Source of the DNA: Nocardioides currus
GTDB taxonomy: Bacteria > Actinomycetota > Actinomycetes > Propionibacteriales > Nocardioidaceae
NCBI RefSeq assembly: GCF_003057875.1
Contig: NZ_PYXZ01000007.1
Location: 7,999-71,998, forward strand
Length of the DNA stretch: 64,000 nucleotides
Reading direction: 5' to 3'
Shown: one piece after another, positions 27,434-35,686 of the stretch
Layout of the letters: every line of letters starts with the position of its first letter
How positions within the stretch are numbered: position 1 is the stretch's first letter
Made by a program: the position numbers and the translations under genes
The notes under the pieces: model-generated
Database searches by the model: none
What the model saw: only the letters and a program-made list of their open reading frames with translations
What the model was told of the DNA's origin: nothing

Positions 27434-28387
27434 ATGCCCGGTGCCGCCACGACCGACGTCCTCGGTCGCCCCTACACCCGCGAGACCATCGAGCTGCCCG
27501 ACGACGCCGAGGGCCCGGTCGTGGCCACGCTGGTGCGCAAGCCGACGCGCAAGCGCCGTGGGCGCGCGGTGCTGCACGTCCACGGCTTCGCCGACTACTT
27601 CTTCCAGCGCGAGTACGCCGAGTGGTGGACCGAGCGCGGCTACACCTTCTACGCCCTCGACCTGCGCAAGTACGGCCGCTCGATCCTGCCGCACCAGACT
27701 CCCAACTTCGTCGAGGACCTCGCGGAGTACTACCCCGAGATCGATGCCGCATGGCAGCGCATCACCGAGCGCGACGGCCACGACGCGGTGGTGATCTCGG
27801 CCCACTCGACCGGCGGCCTGACGATGCCGCTGTGGGCCCACGACCAGCAGCCCACCGAGCTGACGGCCATGGTCCTCAACTCGCCGTGGCTCGACCTGCA
27901 GGGTGCGGGCTGGCTGCGCAACCCGGCCACCCGGGCCGCGCTCGACCAGCTCGGCGCCCGCCAGCCACGGCGGACGATCCCGCGGCGGGTCGACACCACC
28001 TACGGCCGGGCGCTGCACGTCTCCGGGGGTGGCGAGTTCGACTACAACCTCGACTGGAAGCCGCTCGAGTCGTGGCCGGTCCACGCCGGCTGGCTGCGGG
28101 CCATCCGTCGCGGGCACGACCGGGTCCACCGCGGCATCGACGTCCCCGCCCCGGTCCTGGTGCTCTCCTCGAAGGTCTCCGGGACCGCCGCGACGCCCGG
28201 TGCGGTCGACAGCGCCGACCTGGTGCTCGACGTCACGCAGATCCGGCGCTGGGCGAGCTCGCTGGGCCGCCACGTCACCAGCATCGCCGTCGACGGCGCC
28301 CGGCACGACATGGTGCTGTCGGTCCCGGAGGTGCGCCCGCGGGTGTACGCCGAGGTCGACCGCTGGCTCACGGCGTACGTCGAGTAG
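27434..28387 (+). CDS. alpha/beta hydrolase, serine-aminopeptidase/monoacylglycerol-lipase type
   Basis: The 317-residue protein has the alpha/beta hydrolase core: VLHVHGFADYFFQREYAEWW with the oxyanion HGF, the nucleophile elbow SAHSTGG (Ser125), FYALDLRKYGRS, and a late GARHDMVLS supplying the catalytic His. The elbow has Ala where Gly is usual (AHSTGG). It should cleave esters of lipids or short acyl groups; the exact substrate cannot be read. There is no signal peptide. Confidence 0.88.
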   Translation: MPGAATTDVLGRPYTRETIELPDDAEGPVVATLVRKPTRKRRGRAVLHVHGFADYFFQREYAEWWTERGYTFYALDLRKYGRSILPHQTPNFVEDLAEYYPEIDAAWQRITERDGHDAVVISAHSTGGLTMPLWAHDQQPTELTAMVLNSPWLDLQGAGWLRNPATRAALDQLGARQPRRTIPRRVDTTYGRALHVSGGGEFDYNLDWKPLESWPVHAGWLRAIRRGHDRVHRGIDVPAPVLVLSSKVSGTAATPGAVDSADLVLDVTQIRRWASSLGRHVTSIAVDGARHDMVLSVPEVRPRVYAEVDRWLTAYVE

Positions 28388-28414
28388 GTGGCACGCATCC
28401 GGAGGCCCGCAGGT

Positions 28415-29008
28415 TCATGGACGACGATGCTCGAGGTACTCCAGGGCACGCTCGAGGTTGGCCTCTCTCGGGTGTGTCGCGTTCAAGCGGATCCAGTCGC
28501 CGTCGGGGCGGAGCAGTTGCTCCTGCCACTCACTGAGAGTCGCTTCCGCGGTGCCGAACTCCCACGCCGTCCCCGGCACCGGGGCCGTCGCTGACGCCAC
28601 CTGCGAGATCCTGGGCTCACGCTCGTCCAGTCGCGTGAGGAGGACCGAGACGTCCGGCGCCCAGAGCTCGATGAAGGCGTATCGGATCCCGGCAGCCTCA
28701 GCAATCGACTCGCCACCGTCGAGCAGTTCACGGTAGCGGCAGGGCGAGTCGAGGATCACGCTCCTACCCTGCGCGACGAGATCGCTCGAAAGACCCAGTG
28801 CCACCGCATAGCTGGCGCCGCCGGCGTCCGACATGGGCACTCCGCTCCCGAGGAGACAGCTCTTCAGGACGTCGGTGTTGACCACGACGTAGTCGGCTGT
28901 GTTGGCAATCTCGTATGCGAGCGTTGACTTGCCTGACCCCGGGACACCAGAGAGCTGAACGAGCACAGTTCCACCGTAGAGGTCCGCGATGGGTTCCGCT
29001 GCGAGCAT
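28415..29008 (-). CDS. P-loop kinase-like ATPase, possibly acquired
   Basis: The 197-residue protein has a Walker A loop near the start (QLSGVPGSGKSTLAYEIA), then YVVVNTDVLKSCL and SVILDSPCRYRELL, the layout of small P-loop kinases of the Zeta-toxin/gluconate-kinase/polynucleotide-kinase kind. A lid with LDEREPRIS follows. Such enzymes phosphorylate a small molecule, nucleotide sugar or RNA end; I cannot say which. The base composition is visibly lower in GC than the neighbours and A/T-ending codons are frequent, which suggests transfer. No antitoxin gene is adjacent. A nested inverted repeat lies upstream. Confidence 0.78.
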   Translation of the reverse strand: MLAAEPIADLYGGTVLVQLSGVPGSGKSTLAYEIANTADYVVVNTDVLKSCLLGSGVPMSDAGGASYAVALGLSSDLVAQGRSVILDSPCRYRELLDGGESIAEAAGIRYAFIELWAPDVSVLLTRLDEREPRISQVASATAPVPGTAWEFGTAEATLSEWQEQLLRPDGDWIRLNATHPREANLERALEYLEHRRP

Positions 29009-29053
29009 CGCCCCCGTCACCCAGCAGGCCGCAAGGCCGATCGAGCGACCCGG

Positions 29054-29098
29054 ACTGTGTGGTTTCGGTGTCATCAGGTGACACCCCAGCCACACAGT
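29054..29098. repeat. nested inverted repeat upstream of the acquired P-loop gene
   Basis: Outer arms ACTGTGTGG (29054-29062) and CCACACAGT (29090-29098) and inner arms GGTGTCA (29067-29073) and TGACACC (29079-29085) are all perfect and separated by four-base symmetrical gaps. It lies 34 bases downstream of the TauE gene stop, so it can be its terminator, or an end of a transferred segment. Confidence 0.7.
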
Positions 29099-29131
29099 TG
29101 CCTGCCTTGGTCGCGGTGCCTGCCGGTGTCG

Positions 29132-29890
29132 TCAGCGCAGCAGCGCGACCAGGGCGACCAGGCCGACCGCCACGATGAAGCCGCGCAGCACCGGCGCCGG
29201 CAGCCGTCGCCCGATCGAGGCACCGAGCAGCCCGCCGACGATCGCGCCGGAACCGATCAGCGCGACGATGAGCCAGTCCACGTCGGCGACGATGGCGAAC
29301 AGCAGGCCCGAGACCCCGTTGACCAGGGCGGCCAGGACGTTCTTGAGCCCGTTGAGGCGCTGGAGCGTCTCGTCCAGGCCGATGCCGAGCACCGCCATCA
29401 TCAGCACGCCCTGCGCGGCGCCGAAGTAACCGCCGTACACCCCGCACGCGAACATCAGCGGCCAGACCCACCAGGCGCCGTTGGCGGGCAGGCCGCCCGT
29501 CGACTCGTGCCGGCGCGCGACCCACGCGGAGATACGTGGCCCGGCGACCACGAGCACCAGCCCGAGGAGGATCAGGGCGGGCACGACCACCTCGAAGGCG
29601 CCCGGCTGCCACAGCAGCATCAGGCCGCCCACCAGGCCGCCGAGAGCGGACGCGCTGGCGAGGCGCAGCACGCGGCCGCGCTGCCCGGAGAGCTCGCGGC
29701 GGTAGCCGACGGCGCCGGTCACCGACCCCGGCACCAGGCCGATCGTGTTGGACACGTTGGCGGTGACCGGTGGGACGCCGAACGCCAGCAGGGTCGGGAA
29801 CGTGATCAGCGTTCCCGACCCCACCACGGTGTTGATGGTGCCGGCGGCCACCCCCGCGAGGGCGACCAGCACGGCCTCGAGCAGGCTCAC
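29132..29890 (-). CDS. TauE/SafE-family permease
   Basis: The 252-residue protein has seven or eight membrane helices and the family's twin motifs (AGTINTVVGSGTLITFPTLLAFGVPPVTANVSNT and, in the second half, YGGYFGAAQGVLMMAVLG). The family exports sulfite, sulfoacetate or similar anions, or moves other carboxylates; the substrate here is unknown. The GTG start overlaps the stop of the SPFH gene (GTGA), so it is the last gene of the NfeD-SPFH transcript. Confidence 0.88.
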   Translation of the reverse strand: MSLLEAVLVALAGVAAGTINTVVGSGTLITFPTLLAFGVPPVTANVSNTIGLVPGSVTGAVGYRRELSGQRGRVLRLASASALGGLVGGLMLLWQPGAFEVVVPALILLGLVLVVAGPRISAWVARRHESTGGLPANGAWWVWPLMFACGVYGGYFGAAQGVLMMAVLGIGLDETLQRLNGLKNVLAALVNGVSGLLFAIVADVDWLIVALIGSGAIVGGLLGASIGRRLPAPVLRGFIVAVGLVALVALLR

Positions 29891-31041
29891 TCCGCGGGAG
29901 GCTCCGGGGTGATGGCGCCACCGGCGGTCGGGTCGACCGGCGGGGCAGGCTCGACCGGAGCGTCGACGGCGGCCGGCTCGGCCTTGGCGGCGGACGTCGG
30001 CGTCTGGCTGGCCGACTCGGCGGCGGCGATGGCCTCCTCGACGACCTTGCTCGTGCCCGAGCCCGAGGGCTTCGGCAGCTGCGCCTCCGAGGGGCCCATG
30101 TCGACGCGGGTGCGCGGCGTCGCGTCCTTCGGGATGCCGGCGATCTCGTGGATCGAGGACCCGAGGCCCTCCATCGCCTTGGTGATCTCGGAGGGGATCA
30201 CCCACACCTTGTTGGCGCTGCCCTCGGCGATCTTGGGCATCATCTGGAGGTACTGGTAGGCCAGCAGCGACTGGTCGGGCTGGCCGTCGTGGATGGCCTG
30301 GAAGACGGTCTGGATGGCCTGGCCCTCACCCTGGGCACGCAGGATCGAGGCCTCGCGGTCGGCCTGGGCGCGCAGGATCTGCGACTCCCGGTCACCCTCG
30401 GCGTTGAGGATCTGCGACTGCTTCGAGCCCTCGGCCGTGAGGATCGCGGCCTGCCGCTGGCCCTCGGCGGTGAGGATGACGGCGCGCTTCTCACGGTCGG
30501 CGCGCATCTGCTTCTCCATCGAGTCCTTGATGGAGGGCGGCGGGTCGATGCCCTTGAGCTCGACGCGGTTGACGCGGATGCCCCACTTGCCGGTGGCCTC
30601 GTCGAGGACGCCGCGCAGGCCGGAGTTGATGGAGTCGCGGCTCGTCAGCGTCTCCTCGAGGTCCATGCCGCCGACGATGTTGCGCAGCGTGGTCATCGTG
30701 AGCTGCTCGATGGCCTGGATGTAGTTGGCGATCTCGTAGGTCGCGGCGATCGGGTCGGTGACCTGGAAGTAGATGACCGTGTCGATCGACACCACGAGGT
30801 TGTCCTCGGTGATCACCGGCTGCGGCGGGAACGAGACGACCTGCTCACGCAGGTCGATGAGGTAGCGCAGGCGGTCGATGAACGGCACGACGATGTTGAG
30901 GCCGGCGGGCAGGGTGCCCTTGTACTTGCCGAACCGCTCGACGATGCCGGCGCGCGCCTGCGGCACGATCCGCACCGTCTTGGCGAGCAGGACGATGACG
31001 AACAGGACCAGCAGCGCCAGCAGGATCAGGGCGATCTCCAT
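29887..31041 (-). CDS. SPFH/Band 7 (stomatin, paraslipin-like) membrane protein
   Basis: The 384-residue protein starts with one membrane helix (residues 2-22) and then the SPFH domain (VRIVPQARAGIVERFGKYKGTLPAGLNIVVPF; DNLVVSIDTVIYFQVTDP). A long coiled-coil region with repeated AEG/RAQ units (EGQRQAAILTAEGSKQSQIL) follows at about 190-260. The last 90 residues are Ala/Pro/Glu-rich and probably unstructured. Such proteins oligomerise at membrane microdomains and usually pair with NfeD, whose gene is directly upstream. Confidence 0.93.
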   Translation of the reverse strand: MEIALILLALLVLFVIVLLAKTVRIVPQARAGIVERFGKYKGTLPAGLNIVVPFIDRLRYLIDLREQVVSFPPQPVITEDNLVVSIDTVIYFQVTDPIAATYEIANYIQAIEQLTMTTLRNIVGGMDLEETLTSRDSINSGLRGVLDEATGKWGIRVNRVELKGIDPPPSIKDSMEKQMRADREKRAVILTAEGQRQAAILTAEGSKQSQILNAEGDRESQILRAQADREASILRAQGEGQAIQTVFQAIHDGQPDQSLLAYQYLQMMPKIAEGSANKVWVIPSEITKAMEGLGSSIHEIAGIPKDATPRTRVDMGPSEAQLPKPSGSGTSKVVEEAIAAAESASQTPTSAAKAEPAAVDAPVEPAPPVDPTAGGAITPEPPAE

Positions 31042-31087
31042 GGACGACTCCTTCGTGGGTCGGGCCGGTGGGACGTGGATTCGTGGA

Positions 31088-31549
31088 TCAGGACTCGAGC
31101 CGGGCGACGGGGTGCACGACGGCCGTCGCACCGCGGATCTCCAGCACCTCGACGGTCTCGCCGGGCGCGATGCTGGTGGTGTCGTCGTACGGCTCCGCGG
31201 TCCAGAACTCGCCGGCGAGCTTGATCCGGCCGGCTGCCAGGCCGGAGATCTCCTCGGTGACGACGCCCTGCCGGCCGATCAGCTTCCCGTGGCCGAGCGA
31301 CAGCTCCGGGCCGGAGTGGAAGCGCTTGACCACCGACGGGCGCACCATGGCGAGCGCGGCCACGGAGGCGGCCGACGCGGCGAGGATCTGGATGGCGACG
31401 TGGAGGTCCAGGACGGCCGCGATCATGCCGACGAGGGCACCGGCGGCGAGCATGATCAGCACCAGGTCGAGGCTGAACAGCTCAGCCACCCCCAGCACGA
31501 TGCTCAGCCCCAGCCAGGTCTCCCAGGCGTGCTCGCGGAACCACTCCAT
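31088..31549 (-). CDS. NfeD-family membrane protein
   Basis: The 153-residue protein has an N-terminal amphipathic stretch, two or three membrane helices (about 12-70), and a C-terminal OB-fold domain (LIGRQGVVTEEISGLAAGRIKLAGEFWTAEPYDD). This is the short NfeD form that partners SPFH proteins; the SPFH gene starts 46 bases behind it. No protease domain is present. TAGGGT stands six bases before the ATG. Confidence 0.9.
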   Translation of the reverse strand: MEWFREHAWETWLGLSIVLGVAELFSLDLVLIMLAAGALVGMIAAVLDLHVAIQILAASAASVAALAMVRPSVVKRFHSGPELSLGHGKLIGRQGVVTEEISGLAAGRIKLAGEFWTAEPYDDTTSIAPGETVEVLEIRGATAVVHPVARLES

Positions 31550-31555
31550 GCCCCG

Positions 31556-31561
31556 ACCCTA
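31556..31561 (-). promoter_or_regulatory. -10 element of the NfeD-SPFH-TauE operon
   Basis: TAGGGT on the minus strand stands six bases before the ATG at 31549. Confidence 0.5.
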
Positions 31562-31615
31562 TCCGGTGGGTCCTCGTCGGCACCGGTGCCACCAACCCCC
31601 GCGTGGGGACTGGGT

Positions 31616-31649
31616 CCTCGGTGCAAATCCGCGGTGCAACCCGCGGTGC
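31616..31649. repeat. three direct copies of a 9-mer
   Basis: CCTCGGTGC (31616), CCGCGGTGC (31629) and CCGCGGTGC (31641) follow each other with 3-4 base spacers, ending at the stop codon of the ABC ATPase gene. The role is unknown; the CCGCGG parts are palindromic. Confidence 0.5.
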
Positions 31650-32449
31650 TAGTCGGCGACGTGGCGGGTGCGGCGGCGGGCCGCATACCGACCGTCCTCC
31701 TCGCTCAGCTGCATCGGCATCCCGAAGGTCTCCGAGAGCGTGTCGGCGGTGACGACGCGCTCGAGCGGACCGGCGGCCACCACGCGACCCGAGCGCAGCA
31801 GCAGCGCGTGGGTGAAACCGGGCGGGATCTCCTCGACGTGGTGCGAGACCAGCACCGTCGCCGGGGAGTCCGGGTCGAGCGCGATCACCGACAGCGTGGA
31901 GACGAGGTCCTCGCGCCCGCCGAGGTCCAGACCGGCGGCCGGCTCGTCGAGGAGAAGCATCTCGGGGTCGGTCATCAGCGCACGGGCGATCTGCACGCGC
32001 TTGCGCTCGCCCTCGCTGAGGGTGCCGAAGGTGCGCTCGGTCAGGTGCACGGCCCCGACCTCGGTCAGCAAACCGGCGGCCCGGTCGTGGTCGAGCTCGT
32101 CGTAGTGCTCGCGCCAGCGCCCGAGGATGCCGTAGGACGCCGAGACGACGACGTCGCGGACCAGCTCACCGCGCGGGATCAGGTCGGCCAGCGCGGCGCT
32201 GGTCAACCCGATCCGGGGGCGCAGGTCGAAGACGTCGACGGTGCCGAGCACCTCGCCCAGGATCCCGGCGACACCCGAGGTCGGGTGGATCTGTGCGGAT
32301 GCGACCTGGAGCAGGGTCGTCTTGCCGGCGCCGTTGGGGCCGAGGATCACCCAGCGCTCGTCCTCCTCGACGGACCAGTTCACCTCGTCGAGCAGGGTGG
32401 CGCCGCCCCTGCGCACCGTGAGGTCGGCGAACTCGATCACGGCGCTCAT
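31649..32449 (-). CDS. ABC transporter ATPase, stand-alone
   Basis: The 266-residue ATPase has Walker A GPNGAGKTT, Q-loop, signature LSEGERKRVQIARAL, Walker B LLLDEPAAGLD and VSHHVEEI with the switch His. The match is to ABC ATPases of the ModF/YlmA type, which have no membrane partner gene nearby. The start is set at the ATG at 32449 because TAGGGT stands seven bases upstream; a GTG at 32458 would lie inside the promoter. The substrate or role is unknown. Confidence 0.85.
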   Translation of the reverse strand: MSAVIEFADLTVRRGGATLLDEVNWSVEEDERWVILGPNGAGKTTLLQVASAQIHPTSGVAGILGEVLGTVDVFDLRPRIGLTSAALADLIPRGELVRDVVVSASYGILGRWREHYDELDHDRAAGLLTEVGAVHLTERTFGTLSEGERKRVQIARALMTDPEMLLLDEPAAGLDLGGREDLVSTLSVIALDPDSPATVLVSHHVEEIPPGFTHALLLRSGRVVAAGPLERVVTADTLSETFGMPMQLSEEDGRYAARRRTRHVAD

Positions 32450-32456
32450 GCGCGCC

Positions 32457-32462
32457 ACCCTA
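32457..32462 (-). promoter_or_regulatory. -10 element of the ABC ATPase gene
   Basis: TAGGGT on the minus strand stands seven bases before the ATG at 32449 and decides that start. Confidence 0.5.
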
Positions 32463-32495
32463 TCCAGCGCTCGCAGGGGTGGTCGGAGGTCGTCG

Positions 32496-32501
32496 TATTC
32501 T
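32496..32501 (+). promoter_or_regulatory. -10 element of the 239-residue protein gene
   Basis: TATTCT stands eight bases before the GTG at 32510. Confidence 0.5.
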
Positions 32502-32509
32502 CATCGGCC

Positions 32510-33229
32510 GTGTCCCCCGAACTCCCGCTGTCGGCCCGACTGGCCTGGTGGATGACCGCCTGGCTGCGCGGTGCCGAGGTCACCGACCACGTCCTCGACG
32601 CCGTCACCGACGGCGACCTCGCCCACCTCGTCGACGGGCTCCCGGGGGGTACGGCGATGCTCGAGGTGCTCCTCGAGGCGCGACGCTCAGGCGCCACCGG
32701 AGCCGGGCTGGCGCTCCCCGTCGAGGGCGACCTGCTCGGGCTCGGCGGCCCGCGCGACCTCAACGACGCCGCCATCGAGTCGGGCGAGGCCGTGGTCGTC
32801 GGCACCTGGGCGCTCGTGCCGGAGGTCGTCGGCGAGGTGTGCCACTGGCGGGTCCACCAGGCCGCCCGGCGGCAGCTGCCCGACGTCGGCGAGGCCGACC
32901 GGATGCTGCGCGAGGCGCTCCTGACCTCGGCCCGGCAGCTGGCCGACCTCGACGTCGCCCGGTGGCGGCCCGATGTCGCGGACCGGCTGATGAACCTCGG
33001 CCACCGCCCGGCGCTCGAGCCGCCCCTCGGCACGCCCGCCCGGTGCGCCGACCTCGCGGCCCGCGGGCTCCAGGGCTGGGCCATCACGGAGCTCGCCCTC
33101 GAGGACGACGGTGGTGCCGTGTCGTCGTACGAGATCGAGGCCCGGCGCGCGGCGCTCCAGCCGCTGGAGCGTGCGAGCCGGCGCGCGCTGGTGGCGGCCT
33201 GCTCCCCCGAGGTGTGGCCGGAGCCCTGA
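32510..33229 (+). CDS. hypothetical protein, 239 residues
   Basis: The product is a soluble alpha/beta protein with conserved-looking stretches LSARLAWWMTAWLRG, LALPVEGDLLGLGGP and RRQLPDVGEADRMLREALLTSARQLADLDVARWRPDVAD. I do not recognise the family. The codon pattern (G or C in third position) and the -10 element eight bases before the GTG support a real gene. It is divergent from the ABC ATPase gene with 60 bases between starts. Confidence 0.8.
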   Translation: MSPELPLSARLAWWMTAWLRGAEVTDHVLDAVTDGDLAHLVDGLPGGTAMLEVLLEARRSGATGAGLALPVEGDLLGLGGPRDLNDAAIESGEAVVVGTWALVPEVVGEVCHWRVHQAARRQLPDVGEADRMLREALLTSARQLADLDVARWRPDVADRLMNLGHRPALEPPLGTPARCADLAARGLQGWAITELALEDDGGAVSSYEIEARRAALQPLERASRRALVAACSPEVWPEP

Positions 33230-33243
33230 TCACGAGCGACGGC

Positions 33244-33600
33244 TCACCTGGTCGACCACACCCCCAGCTCGTTGCCGCTCGGGTCGGCGAAGTGGAACCG
33301 CCGCCCGCCCGGGAACTCGTAGGGCACCTCCGTGATCGAGCCGCCCGCCGCCTCCACCGCCGCGACGGAGGCGTCGAGGTCGTCGGAGAAGAGCAGCACG
33401 AGGGGTCCGCCCGGACCTGCCGGCCGGCCCGGGTTGAGGCCGCCGAGCTCCCCGTCGCCCGATGGCGCCTTGATGCCGGCGTACTCCCCGCCGTAGTCGT
33501 TGAACTCCCACCCGAAGGCGTCGGCGTAGAACTCCCGCGAGGCCGCGAGGTCCGTGACGTTGATCTCGATGTAGTCGATGACGTGGTGTGTCTGGTCCAT
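33244..33600 (-). CDS. VOC-family (glyoxalase-fold) protein
   Basis: The 118-residue protein has two beta-alpha-beta-beta-beta units: IDYIEINVTDLAASREFYADAFGWEF and LVLLFSDDLDASVAAVEAAGGSITEVPYEFPGGRRFHFADPSGNELGVW. Metal-ligand positions (Glu in the first unit, and Glu in GNELG) are consistent with the fold. Small proteins of this type include dioxygenases, resistance proteins and glyoxalases, so function is open. TAGCGT stands six bases before the ATG. Confidence 0.85.
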   Translation of the reverse strand: MDQTHHVIDYIEINVTDLAASREFYADAFGWEFNDYGGEYAGIKAPSGDGELGGLNPGRPAGPGGPLVLLFSDDLDASVAAVEAAGGSITEVPYEFPGGRRFHFADPSGNELGVWSTR

Positions 33601-33606
33601 GGACCG

Positions 33607-33612
33607 ACGCTA
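33607..33612 (-). promoter_or_regulatory. -10 element of the VOC gene
   Basis: TAGCGT on the minus strand stands six bases before the ATG at 33600. Confidence 0.5.
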
Positions 33613-33679
33613 GGCCCGACCACCGACAGCGCCCACCCACCGGACGTGGACGTCGGCGTCGCGCCCGCCCGCGGGCGCC

Positions 33680-33685
33680 TAGGCT
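33680..33685 (+). promoter_or_regulatory. -10 element of serB
   Basis: TAGGCT stands ten bases before the ATG at 33696, giving a leader of only a few bases. Confidence 0.4.
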
Positions 33686-33695
33686 CGTGCCCGAG

Positions 33696-34916
33696 ATGAG
33701 CGACATCGACGAGATCCCGAAGACCCTCCTGATCACCGTCACGGGCAAGGACCGCCCCGGGGTGACGTCGGCGCTGTTCTCGACGTTCGCCGCGGCCGGG
33801 GTCGAGGTGCTCGACATCGAGCAGATCGTGCTGCGCCGCCGCCTCGTGCTCGGCGTCCTCGTCACCGCTCCCCGCGACTGGAAGAGGCTGCGCACCGCGG
33901 TCGAGCAGACCGCCGCGGCGCTGGACATGCAGGTCGAGGTCGAGCGCGGGCAGGGCGACAACAAGCCCCGGCGATTCGGGCGCTCGCACGTGACCGTCAT
34001 CGGTGCTCCGCTCAAGGCGTCCGCGATGGCGGCGATCGCCGGGCGCATCGCCGACTCGGGCGCCAACATCGACCGGATCGAGCGCATGGCCCGCTATCCC
34101 GTGACGGCCATCGACCTCGCCATCTCCGGGGTCGAGCCGGAGGTGCTGCGTCCGTTGCTCGCCGCCGAGGCGGCCGTGCAGGGTGTCGACATCGCGGTGC
34201 AGCCGGCCAACCTGCTGCGCCGGTCGCTGCGCCTGATCGTGATGGACGTCGACTCCACCCTGATCCAGGGCGAGGTCATCGAGATGCTCGCCGCCCACGC
34301 CGGCTGCGAGGCGGAGGTCGCGGAGGTGACCGCCCGCGCGATGGCGGGCGAGCTCGACTTCGAGGAGTCGCTGCGCTCAAGGGTGGCGCTGCTCGCGGGC
34401 GTGCCCGCGACCGCCCTCGACGAGGTCTACGAGGGGATCGACCTCGCCCCGGGGGCCCGCACGCTGGTGCGGATCCTGCGCCGACTCGGCTACCGGTTCG
34501 CCATCGTCTCGGGCGGCTTCAGCCAGATCACCGACCGGCTGGCCGCCGACCTGGGCATCCACTACTCGCGCGCCAACGAGCTCGAGATCGTGGACGGCCG
34601 GCTCACCGGCCGGGTCGTCGGCGACGTCGTGGACCGCGCCGCCAAGGCCCGCGCGCTGCGTGAGTTCGCGGCCGACATCGGCGTCTCGGAGGAGGCGACC
34701 ATCGCGATCGGCGACGGCGCCAACGACCTCGACATGCTCAACGCCGCCGGGCTCGGCATCGCCTACAACGCCAAGGCCGTCGTGCGCGACGCCGCCGACG
34801 CCGCGGTCAACGTGCCCTACCTCGACACGATCATGTACCTCCTCGGCATCACGCGCGAGGAGATCGAGGCGGCCGACGCGGACGCCGGCTTCCTCACCCC
34901 CGCTCCCCCGGTCTGA
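33696..34916 (+). CDS. serB: phosphoserine phosphatase with two ACT domains
   Basis: The 406-residue protein has two N-terminal ACT domains (about 8-80 and 97-170) and a HAD phosphatase domain: motif I MDVDSTL with Asp184 and Asp186, motif II FAIVSGGFSQ, motif III Lys in RAAKARALREF and motif IV GDGANDLDML. It makes serine from phosphoserine, the last step of serine synthesis. The ACT pair probably binds serine for feedback control, as in the mycobacterial enzyme. It stands alone between a divergent VOC gene and a convergent methyltransferase gene. Confidence 0.95.
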   Translation: MSDIDEIPKTLLITVTGKDRPGVTSALFSTFAAAGVEVLDIEQIVLRRRLVLGVLVTAPRDWKRLRTAVEQTAAALDMQVEVERGQGDNKPRRFGRSHVTVIGAPLKASAMAAIAGRIADSGANIDRIERMARYPVTAIDLAISGVEPEVLRPLLAAEAAVQGVDIAVQPANLLRRSLRLIVMDVDSTLIQGEVIEMLAAHAGCEAEVAEVTARAMAGELDFEESLRSRVALLAGVPATALDEVYEGIDLAPGARTLVRILRRLGYRFAIVSGGFSQITDRLAADLGIHYSRANELEIVDGRLTGRVVGDVVDRAAKARALREFAADIGVSEEATIAIGDGANDLDMLNAAGLGIAYNAKAVVRDAADAAVNVPYLDTIMYLLGITREEIEAADADAGFLTPAPPV

Positions 34917-34930
34917 GGACCGGCCCCGGA

Positions 34931-35686
34931 TCAGCCGAGCCCGACCACCACGCAGCCGGCGACGGAGTCGTCGACGACGACCTCGGTCGCCAACCCCGCA
35001 TCGGACATCGCCGCGACGGTGAGCGGCGCCTGGTGCGGTGACGTCTCGATGACGAGCACGCCGGCCGGAGCCAGCCAATCACGCGCTCCGGCGGCGATCC
35101 GCCGGTGCAGGTCCACCCCGTCCGGACCGCCGTCGAGCGCCATCCGCCGCTCGTGGTCGCGGGCCTCGGGCGGCATCAGGGCGATCGCGTCACTCGGGAC
35201 GTACGGCGCGTTGGCCGCCACGACGTCGACGCGCCCGCGCAGGTCGGCCGGCAGTGCGGCGTACAGGTCGGAGAGGTGGACGTGCGCGTCGGGCGCGTTG
35301 ACCCGTGCGCACGCCAGGGCAGCCGGGTCGAGGTCGGCGAGGTGCACCTCGCCGGCGTGGACGAGTGCCCCGACCGGCGCGACCCCGCAGCACAGCTCGA
35401 GGAACACCGAGCCCGGCGCGCATCGTGACGCGGCGACGCGCGCCAGCAGCTCGGTCCGCCGACGCGGGACGAAGACACCGGGTCGCACCGTGAGGCGCAT
35501 CCCGGCGAACTCCACCCAGCCGAGGACCGTCTCCAGCGGCTCGCCGGCCACCCGTCGCCGTACCAGCGCCTCGAGGGCGTCGCCCGTCGCGCCGCTGTCG
35601 ACGAGCAGCCCCGCCTCGTCCTCGGCGAAGACGCACCCCGCCGCCCGGAGCCGGGTCGCGAGCGCCTCGGAGCCCGCGGAGGTCAG
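34931..35686 (-). CDS. HemK/PrmC-like N5-glutamine methyltransferase
   Basis: The conserved part matches HemK-type methyltransferases: AGEPLETVLGWVEFAGMRLTV, GVFVPRRRTELLA, SVFLELCCGVAPVGALV as the SAM site, LADLDPAA, and ANAPYVPSDAI in place of the classical NPPY. Homologues I remember continue upstream with the helical segment that is here encoded between 35551 and 35686 (LRAAGCVFAEDEAGLL). No ATG, GTG or TTG lies in frame there; the only candidate is a CTG at 35686 that overlaps the preceding stop (CTGA). A GTG at 35551 would give a shorter 206-residue protein. It may modify a release factor or ribosomal protein. Confidence 0.75.
   Translation of the reverse strand: MTSAGSEALATRLRAAGCVFAEDEAGLLVDSGATGDALEALVRRRVAGEPLETVLGWVEFAGMRLTVRPGVFVPRRRTELLARVAASRCAPGSVFLELCCGVAPVGALVHAGEVHLADLDPAALACARVNAPDAHVHLSDLYAALPADLRGRVDVVAANAPYVPSDAIALMPPEARDHERRMALDGGPDGVDLHRRIAAGARDWLAPAGVLVIETSPHQAPLTVAAMSDAGLATEVVVDDSVAGCVVVGLG

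Noticed and set aside
28415-29008. A toxin-antitoxin pair with the Zeta-like kinase
   Set aside because: No small antitoxin gene lies next to it; the neighbours are an esterase-type hydrolase and a permease.
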